A DNA stretch of 6,039 bases, taken from positions 1-6,039 of the forward strand of contig PMBY01000258.1 in the NCBI GenBank assembly GCA_003153875.1, given 5' to 3'. This document shows, piece by piece, positions 1 through 4,813 of the stretch (position 1 is the first letter of the stretch; the number at the start of each line of letters is the position of its first letter). The notes below the pieces were generated by a model. That model did not search any database. It had not been told where the DNA came from and was given only the letters and a program-made list of their open reading frames with translations. The position numbers were made by a program, and so were the translations under genes. This stretch comes from Myxococcales bacterium. Lineage in GTDB: Bacteria; Myxococcota; Polyangia; Fen-1088.

Positions 1-508
1 GGCCGCCGTCATCGGAGGCGACCGCCTCGATGTGCACCCACAGGGGCGCGCTCTTCTCTGGACCGATCGTCAGATCGCAGACTTGTTTGGCCTGGCTCTC
101 GAACACTTTTTCGAGCAAAGCGTTGAAGGCGGGGCGATACTCGGCCGAGACGAAGAGGCCGAAGCGCGCCCCGACCAGGTGAGAGCGCTCCAGCCCCAGC
201 AGGCGTGCCGCGCTGAGATTCACCTTCCGGATCGCCCCGTCGCCATCGAGTGTCAAGTAGCCGATCGGCGCAAAGTCGTAGAGGTCAGAGTAGCGTCCCA
301 ACCCCGCCTCCAACTCTGCCCGCGACTGTTGCAATTCTTCGTTCTGCAGCTCCAACTCGATCTGGTGAACCTGCAGCTCGTGGACCAGACGCTGCGACTC
401 TTCCGCGGTCTTGCGTTTGGCGGCCCGCGACCGGCCCGACTTTTCTTTCAGCCGGTCCTCGGCTCGTGCGCGTAGGGTCGCGGTGTCGGTGACCTCCCGC
501 CTCTTCAT
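1..508 (-). CDS. PAS-domain sensor protein, N-terminal part (probable hybrid histidine kinase), cut by the left edge
   Basis: The reading frame starts at ATG 508-506 and stays open for 169 codons to the window edge, so the C-terminus is missing. Residues about 10-70 form a charged, heptad-like helix (HELQVHQIELELQNEELQ at about 43-60). A PAS domain follows from about residue 74 (SDLYDFAPIGYLTLDGDG, then KVN) and continues to the edge, with a PAC-like strand ending near VHIEAVASDDGG. There is no signal peptide or membrane segment, so a cytosolic sensor is expected. The start is well supported: AGGAG at 514-518 lies 5 nt upstream, and the ATG overlaps the previous gene's stop as ATGA, indicating translational coupling. 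Proteins with this N-terminus are usually PAS sensor kinases carrying HisKA, HATPase and sometimes receiver domains; none of those is visible here, so kinase identity is inferred. It is a clear paralogue of the neighbouring gene at 505-1002. Confidence 0.85.
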   Translation of the reverse strand, partial: MKRREVTDTATLRARAEDRLKEKSGRSRAAKRKTAEESQRLVHELQVHQIELELQNEELQQSRAELEAGLGRYSDLYDFAPIGYLTLDGDGAIRKVNLSAARLLGLERSHLVGARFGLFVSAEYRPAFNALLEKVFESQAKQVCDLTIGPEKSAPLWVHIEAVASDDGG

Positions 509-1002
509 CTGATCTCCTGGCTGCGCAGGCTCGAGCTATGGCTCGGCTGGTCAGTCGGTATTTCGTCGAGGACCTCGCGCACCACGCGAGTGAGGTCCGC
601 AGCGTTGAACGGCTTCCCAATGAAGTGCGTTCCGGGGTCCAGCACGCGGCCGATGGCATCGTCGGTGTATCCCGACATGTAGAGAACCCGCAGGGTGGGG
701 TACAGCTTGAGATTCACCTTCTGGATCACCCCATCACTATCGAGGGTCAAGTAGCCGGCGGGCGCGAAGTCGTAGAGGTCAGAATGAACCTTTGCCGCTA
801 CCTCCAGCTCGGCTTGCGTCTCCTGCAGTTCGTCGTTCTGCAACTCCAGTTCGATCTGATGAACCTGCAGTTCGTGGATGAGACGCTGCATCTCTTCTGC
901 CGAATGGTGGCTGGCGGCCTGCGACCGGCTCGATTTCGCTTTCAGTCGGTCCTCCGCCCGTGCCCGCAGCGCCGCGGGGGCCGTGCTCTCCCGTTTCTTC
1001 AT
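505..1002 (-). CDS. Chimeric PAS (N-terminal part) / response-regulator receiver (C-terminal part) protein, probable internally deleted hybrid kinase
   Basis: This 165-residue protein has two unrelated halves. Residues 1-98 are a close paralogue of the next gene: a coiled coil (HELQVHQIELELQNDELQ at about 43-60), then only the first 25 or so residues of a PAS domain (SDLYDFAPAGYLTLDSDG, then KVNL). From about residue 99 the sequence becomes the end of a receiver domain: LRVLYMSGYTDD (beta4, Ser110), then VLDPGTHFIGKPF with the conserved Lys130-Pro131 (beta5), then the last helix LTRVVREVLDEI. The acidic pocket and phospho-accepting Asp of a receiver are absent, as are the rest of the PAS domain, HisKA and HATPase. 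Known hybrid kinases have this receiver ending at their C-terminus, so an in-frame internal deletion is the simplest explanation. Both ends keep ATGA overlaps, and the frame is intact. It may be a decaying relic or a retained small adaptor; the sequence cannot decide. No membrane segment is seen. Confidence 0.8.
   Translation of the reverse strand: MKKRESTAPAALRARAEDRLKAKSSRSQAASHHSAEEMQRLIHELQVHQIELELQNDELQETQAELEVAAKVHSDLYDFAPAGYLTLDSDGVIQKVNLKLYPTLRVLYMSGYTDDAIGRVLDPGTHFIGKPFNAADLTRVVREVLDEIPTDQPSHSSSLRSQEIR
514..518 (-). promoter_or_regulatory. Ribosome binding site for the PAS sensor gene
   Basis: On the minus strand AGGAG lies 5 nt before the ATG at 508-506. It sits inside the last codons of the upstream chimeric gene, whose TGA overlaps the start as ATGA. 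This fixes the start codon and suggests re-initiation by ribosomes finishing the upstream gene. Confidence 0.7.
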
Positions 1003-3659
1003 CCTCCCGCCTCCTGGCCGGACTGCGTCGCGCGCAGCGTGGCCTCCAGCGTCTTGGCGGCGGTGATGTCGACGAAGGTGATCACCACGCCATCGATGCG
1101 GTTGTCGAGCGTGCGGTAGGGCATGATGCGCACCGAGAACCAGCGCCCGTCGCGGGTCGCAATCGGTATCTCCTTGAAGACCAGGCTGCGCAGCACCTCG
1201 CGCGCATTCTCTGCGAGCTCGGGGTAGTCCAGATCCGAGGCCAGGTCGGTGATGGGCCGGCCCAGGTCGCCCGGGATAAGCTTGATGATCTTGAGCATCT
1301 GGGGGGTGAAGCGCCGTACAGCGAGCGCATCGTCCAGAAACAAGGTGGCGATGTCGGTGCTGTCGAGCAGGTTTCTCATGTCGTTGTTGGTCCGCGACAG
1401 CTCGTCCACTTTGGATTGCAGCTCTTGATTGAGCGTCTGCAGTTCCTCATTCATGGACTGCATCTCTTCTTTGGAGGTTGTCAGCTCCTCATTGGTGGAC
1501 TGCAGCTCCTCGTTGGTGGACTGCAGCTCCTCGTTGACCGACTTGAGCTCCTCCTGCGAGGTCTGCATCTGCTCGCGCGCCGTCAGCAGTTCGTCGCGCG
1601 CTTGGCGCAGATCTTGTTCCCTCCGGGCCAGAGCGGCCGGAGTGGTAGCGGTTAGCCTGGCCTTGCCCGGCAGTTTGGCATTGCCGGACATCCCTTCCGT
1701 GAACACCACCATGACCGTCCCCCGCAGCGTCTCTGGCTCCTGGATTGGCTCAATCGCGATATCCACGGCGTGCATCCCGCCGTTGCGTTCCACCTTCACG
1801 TTGGTCTGGGTGACAGTGCGCTTCTCGCGCAGGGCCTTCTGGAAAGCCGTGCTCAGCTCATGGCGCAGCCCCTCGCGGGCCATGGCATAGATGTTCCAGT
1901 TGGCTTTGCCCGCTGCTGGCTCCAGGTATGGGCCTGTGCGGCCGCTGATGAAGAGGATGTCGCCTGTGTCGTTGGTCAGCACGGCGGCCGGCACGTGGCG
2001 CTGCAAGAGAAGCTGCTCGGCCAGTGCCTGCAGGTTGGGCGCAGTCTTGTGCGCGCCTGTCTGCCCAGCCAACGCGGCAGTCCCATGGGGGCGCGCGGGC
2101 AAGACCGAGGTGGGGAAGTCGAGCGGCTCTGTTCGCAGAGCGCTGTCCAGACGCCGAAAGATCCGCGTCTTGCCGTCGAGGGGGGCGAAAAGGTCGGTGG
2201 CCGCGCCAATGGTCTCCGCGCTGCCAAGGAATAGAATCCCGCCGGGATTGAGGCTGTAGTGAAACAGCGGCAGCAGTTTCTTCTGCAGCTCGGGCGCCAG
2301 GTAGATGAGAAGGTTGCGGCAGCTCAGGATGTCGAGCCGGGTGAAGGGCGGGTCCATGAGGAGGTTGTGCGGGGCGAACAGCACCATCTCGCGGATCTGT
2401 TTGCCCACCTGATAACCGTGCTTTTCCTCCACGAAAAATCTGCGCAGACGTTCCGCCGAAACGTCGCCAGCAATGTTGGCCGGATAGACACCCTGCCGTG
2501 CCCTATCGACAGAGTCCTTGTCGAGGTCTGTGGCAAAAATTTGCAGCGAAAAGTCGCCGGCCGGCTTCTCCTCGGCCAGCGCTTCCTTGAAGATCATGGC
2601 CAGGGAGTAGGCTTCCTCCCCGGTCGAGCATCCTGGCACCCAGGCACGCAGCGCCCCACCGGCAGAATGTGCCGCCAAGATCGCCGGGATGGCCTTCTTG
2701 CGCACGCACTCCCAGACCGCCGGATCGCGGAAGAAGCTGGTCACGCCGATCAACAGCTCTTTGAACAGAAGCTGGGTCTCCTGCGGGCTTTCCTGCAGGA
2801 GACGGACGTAGTCCGCGATGCTGTCGATCTGGTGCAGACCCATACGCCGCTCAATGCGGCGGTACACGGTGCTGCGCTTGTACTGCGAGAAATCGTGGCC
2901 GGTCTGGCTGCGCAGGAGCACGCACACCTTCTCAATACCACTCTGGGTCTTGCTGGCCAGCGGATGGTCGTGCAGTTTGACCAGCGGCCCGTGCGCGAGG
3001 TAGGCGGCGATCTTGCCGGCCAGTTCCTCGACGGGCGCGATGACATCGGCGAGCCCAGCGTCGATCACGCTGCGAGGCATGGAATCGAACTTGGCCGAGG
3101 CTGGCGTCTGCACAAAGACCGCCCCGGCCTGCTCCTTGATGGCCCTCACGCCCAGGGTGCCATCCGAGCCCATGCCCGAGAGGATTACGCCGATGCTTCC
3201 GTCGCGCTGGTCGTCGGCCAAGGAGCGCAAGAAGAAATCGATGGGCAGGCGCAGCCCGCGCGGCGCCACCGGTGCCAGCAGGTGCAGGACCCCGTGCAGG
3301 ATCGACATGTCCTGGTTGGGCGGGATCACGTACACACGATCCGGTTCGACCCGCAGGCGGTCCTTGACCTGGATGACCTTCATGGGCGTGGCCCGCTGGA
3401 GCAGCTCCACCATCATGCCCTTGTGCGTGGGATCCAGGTGCTGGACAATGACAAAGGCCATGCCGCTTCCCTGTGGCAAGTGGCGCAGGAACTGCTCGAT
3501 GGCTTCCAGCCCGCCGGCAGAGGCGCCGATGCCGACGATGGGGAATGAACCGCCTTGCTCGCGACGACGTCGGACCACGGCGGCCCTTGCGCGCGTCTTT
3601 GGCGGGCGCCGCAGGTTCCGGAGCCTTCCCTTCGCTGTCGGTTTTCTCAGACTGTCCAC
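999..3659 (-). CDS. CheB methylesterase-CheR methyltransferase-PAS-coiled coil-PAS signalling protein
   Basis: An 886-residue cytosolic fusion. Residues about 39-225 are a CheB-type methylesterase with a visible catalytic triad: Ser47 (GIGASAGG), His74 (VQHLDP) and Asp166 (GMGSDGT). Residues about 240-505 are a CheR-type SAM-dependent glutamate methyltransferase, with TSFFRD (307-312), the SAM loop VPGCSTGEEAYSLAM (341-355), ATDLD (376-380) and CRNLLIYL (447-454). A first PAS-like domain spans about 545-655, a long coiled coil with NEELQ heptads about 678-760, and a second PAS domain about 762-870. Relatives often continue into HisKA/HATPase; this one stops just after the second PAS. The CheB part lacks its usual receiver domain, which is normal for these fusions. 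The GTG start at 3659 has no clear Shine-Dalgarno; an alternative GTG at 3578 (residue 28) has AAGGG 5 nt upstream and still leaves CheB intact. It is the first gene of the operon, and its TGA stop overlaps the next ATG. Confidence 0.93.
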   Translation of the reverse strand: MDSLRKPTAKGRLRNLRRPPKTRARAAVVRRRREQGGSFPIVGIGASAGGLEAIEQFLRHLPQGSGMAFVIVQHLDPTHKGMMVELLQRATPMKVIQVKDRLRVEPDRVYVIPPNQDMSILHGVLHLLAPVAPRGLRLPIDFFLRSLADDQRDGSIGVILSGMGSDGTLGVRAIKEQAGAVFVQTPASAKFDSMPRSVIDAGLADVIAPVEELAGKIAAYLAHGPLVKLHDHPLASKTQSGIEKVCVLLRSQTGHDFSQYKRSTVYRRIERRMGLHQIDSIADYVRLLQESPQETQLLFKELLIGVTSFFRDPAVWECVRKKAIPAILAAHSAGGALRAWVPGCSTGEEAYSLAMIFKEALAEEKPAGDFSLQIFATDLDKDSVDRARQGVYPANIAGDVSAERLRRFFVEEKHGYQVGKQIREMVLFAPHNLLMDPPFTRLDILSCRNLLIYLAPELQKKLLPLFHYSLNPGGILFLGSAETIGAATDLFAPLDGKTRIFRRLDSALRTEPLDFPTSVLPARPHGTAALAGQTGAHKTAPNLQALAEQLLLQRHVPAAVLTNDTGDILFISGRTGPYLEPAAGKANWNIYAMAREGLRHELSTAFQKALREKRTVTQTNVKVERNGGMHAVDIAIEPIQEPETLRGTVMVVFTEGMSGNAKLPGKARLTATTPAALARREQDLRQARDELLTAREQMQTSQEELKSVNEELQSTNEELQSTNEELTTSKEEMQSMNEELQTLNQELQSKVDELSRTNNDMRNLLDSTDIATLFLDDALAVRRFTPQMLKIIKLIPGDLGRPITDLASDLDYPELAENAREVLRSLVFKEIPIATRDGRWFSVRIMPYRTLDNRIDGVVITFVDITAAKTLEATLRATQSGQEAGG
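1010..1015 (-). promoter_or_regulatory. Strong ribosome binding site for the chimeric PAS/receiver gene
   Basis: On the minus strand a perfect AGGAGG lies 7 nt before the ATG at 1002-1000, within the final codons (encoding QEAGG) of the CheB/CheR gene. Such a complete Shine-Dalgarno shows that the initiation signals for the small chimeric protein are intact, which argues against it being an untranslated leftover. Confidence 0.75.
1485..1547 (-). repeat. Three tandem 21-bp units encoding coiled-coil heptads
   Basis: Units at 1485-1505, 1506-1526 and 1527-1547 each encode seven residues around NEELQST / NEELKS. The first two differ at a single base; the third is diverged in its second half. 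They lie in the coiled coil joining the two PAS domains of the CheB/CheR protein. One unit equals one heptad (two helical turns), so loss or gain of a unit would keep both the reading frame and the coiled-coil register. Repeated NEELQ units are typical of this family, so this is probably structural and not a mobile or regulatory repeat. Confidence 0.75.
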
Positions 3660-3704
3660 GTGGCTTTGCCCATAATGGGTGGCGGGTCACCTGCCCTTCA
3701 CACC

Positions 3705-3733
3705 GACTGGTCAGTCTAGTGGACTACCAAGTC
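3705..3733. promoter_or_regulatory. Paired inverted repeats, candidate operator of the signalling operon
   Basis: Two adjacent dyads share the same half-site: GACTG-gt-CAGTC at 3705-3716 and GACT-acca-AGTC at 3722-3733, separated by 5 bp. They overlap the -10 and spacer region of the candidate promoter for the operon that begins at 3659. On the minus strand the first dyad reads GACTGACCAGTC, which resembles operators of some TetR-family repressors; that resemblance is an inference. No regulator gene is visible in the window. Confidence 0.4.
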
Positions 3734-3740
3734 TTGTCAC
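3713..3740 (-). promoter_or_regulatory. Candidate sigma70-type promoter for the CheB/CheR operon
   Basis: Read on the minus strand, a -35-like GTGACA (3735-3740, 5 of 6 matches to TTGACA) is followed after 16 bp by a -10-like TAGACT (3713-3718, 4 of 6 matches to TATAAT). Transcription would start near 3706, giving a leader of about 47 nt before the GTG at 3659. This was found by eye in a 130-bp gap, and GC-rich organisms often use divergent promoters, so it is only a candidate. Confidence 0.3.
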
Positions 3741-3760
3741 TACGATTCGTCGTTCAGCGT

Positions 3761-3780
3761 GCCGACAGGAACGTGTCAGC
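3761..3780 (-). terminator. Hairpin just downstream of the SDR gene, possible weak terminator
   Basis: The sequence GCCGACA (3761-3767), GGAACG loop, TGTCAGC (3774-3780) forms a 7-bp stem with one G-U wobble when transcribed leftward. It begins 10 bp after the SDR stop codon. No U-rich run follows it, so it is not a canonical intrinsic terminator. It could instead stabilise the 3' end of the SDR mRNA or help separate the SDR from the signalling operon. Confidence 0.35.
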
Positions 3781-3789
3781 TCCAATCCG

Positions 3790-4575
3790 TCATTTTGAGC
3801 GATCGCTGTTGAGCTTGGCGGAAATGGCGCGGACTGCGGCGCGCGGGGCGATGCGCACTGACTGCACGCTGAGTTTGTTCTTCAGTCCTGGGATGGCCAC
3901 CACGGTGCCGGCCAGCATGGCGCGGTAACCGTGCCGGGCCACCGAGGCCGCGTCGGCCACGGGACGTCTGAACAAATTGGACTTGCTGCTGCCCGCGACG
4001 TCGGCGAACTCGGTTGCCGTGGGCCCGGGGCAGCTCGCGGTTGCTGTGACCCCGGTGCCGCGCAGCTCCTGCGCCAGGGCCTCGGTGAAGCTGACCACGA
4101 AAGCCTTGCTGGCGTAGTAGGTCGCCATGAACGGTCCGGGCACGAACCCGGCAATCGAGGCGATGTTGAGGATGCGTCCTTGCTTGCGCTCCAACATGCC
4201 GGGCAAGAACCGGTGGGTCAGATCGACCAGCGCCCGCATGTTGACGTCGATCATCTCGAGTTGCAGCCGGACGTCCGACTGAGCGAACGGTCCGCGCTTG
4301 CCCAATCCGGCGTTGTTGACCAGAAAATCGATGGTGCGGCCCGCAGCCTGGACCTGATCGGCAATTTGCTGTCCGGCCGAGGGCGCGGCCAGATCCGCGG
4401 CGATGACCATGCAAGTGGTTCCATGCGCCGCCGCCAACTCGCGTGCCAGTTCATCAAGACGCTCGCGTCGGCGCGCCACCAGCACCAGGTCATGCCCATC
4501 TTTGGCAAAGAGCCGGGCGTACTCGCGCCCCAGCCCCGCCGAAGCCCCTGTAATGAGTGCGGTTTGCTTGGCCAT
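3790..4575 (-). CDS. Short-chain dehydrogenase/reductase (classical SDR, NADP-type)
   Basis: A complete 261-residue protein of normal length for a classical SDR. The Rossmann cofactor motif TGxxxGxG is at residues 9-16 (TGASAGLG). Basic residues after beta2 (VARRRER, 33-39) favour NADP(H) over NAD(H). DL at 61-62 is the usual adenine-contacting acidic position, and NNAG is at 87-90. The catalytic set is Asn112, Ser140 (NIASIAG), Tyr153 and Lys157 (YYASK), followed by CPGPTATEF at 182-190. It is predicted to be a soluble cytoplasmic oxidoreductase acting on a carbonyl or alcohol substrate. The substrate cannot be read from the sequence; overall similarity is to the DltE/YqjQ-like group (COG0300). 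The ATG at 4575 has no strong Shine-Dalgarno, and no alternative start exists before the upstream in-frame stop. It lies 130 bp upstream of the signalling operon on the same strand and is divergent from the lyase gene. Function beyond SDR is unassigned. Confidence 0.93.
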   Translation of the reverse strand: MAKQTALITGASAGLGREYARLFAKDGHDLVLVARRRERLDELARELAAAHGTTCMVIAADLAAPSAGQQIADQVQAAGRTIDFLVNNAGLGKRGPFAQSDVRLQLEMIDVNMRALVDLTHRFLPGMLERKQGRILNIASIAGFVPGPFMATYYASKAFVVSFTEALAQELRGTGVTATASCPGPTATEFADVAGSSKSNLFRRPVADAASVARHGYRAMLAGTVVAIPGLKNKLSVQSVRIAPRAAVRAISAKLNSDRSK

Positions 4576-4729
4576 AGTTTTTCGTTGGATGCGGGTCGAG
4601 GGAGGAGATTAACAGCACTGCGTCCCGTGCGGACTTTCTTCCCGGGTCCCGTCGTCACCGGTGCTTTAACGCGAAATGCCAGGAGCTGAACCGAGAAGAC
4701 GGCGCTTCGTACCGCAGGCGGACAGCGGT

Positions 4730-4741
4730 GCTGCGTGCAGC
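4730..4741. repeat. Short palindrome GCTGC-GT-GCAGC
   Basis: A perfect inverted repeat with 5-bp arms (6 bp if the flanking T and A are included) lies about 75 bp upstream of the lyase gene in the divergent intergenic region. It is too short to assign. The position would suit an operator, but short GC-rich palindromes are common by chance. Confidence 0.25.
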
Positions 4742-4753
4742 ATTTTCTCAAGT

Positions 4754-4788
4754 TAGGGTAGACCCGCCGACCGGGTAGAGCGACCCTA
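4754..4788. promoter_or_regulatory. Nested inverted repeats and a direct repeat upstream of the lyase gene
   Basis: The outer arms TAGGGT (4754-4759) and ACCCTA (4783-4788) enclose an inner perfect dyad ACCCG-ccgac-CGGGT (4762-4776). The heptamer GGGTAGA also occurs twice in direct orientation (4756-4762 and 4773-4779), exactly 17 bp apart. The block ends 25 bp before the ATG at 4814. It could be a regulator binding site near the promoter or, if transcribed, a 5' leader hairpin controlling translation. No convincing -35/-10 pair was recognised in the 4576-4813 intergenic region. Confidence 0.4.
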
Positions 4789-4801
4789 CTAAAGAAGACG
4801 G

Positions 4802-4806
4802 AAAGG
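4802..4806 (+). promoter_or_regulatory. Ribosome binding site for the lyase lipoprotein gene
   Basis: AAAGG within GACGGAAAGG lies 7 nt before the ATG at 4814. It supports this start, which is also the only one giving a complete signal peptide. Confidence 0.6.
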
Positions 4807-4813
4807 TAGCACC

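Noticed and set aside
2259..3548. A 429-residue open frame on the plus strand
   Set aside because: It lies wholly antisense to the CheB/CheR gene, which has intact catalytic motifs. The frame shows no recognisable domain and is the kind of long antisense opening that GC-rich codon bias produces.
2932..3690. A 252-residue minus-strand frame overlapping the CheB part
   Set aside because: It is out of frame with the CheB motifs, has an Arg/Pro/Ala-rich composition and no domain; it is a shadow frame.
3931..4689. A 252-residue open frame on the plus strand opposite the SDR gene
   Set aside because: The minus-strand frame has every SDR motif, while the plus-strand product has none and extends into the intergenic region without a credible start signal.
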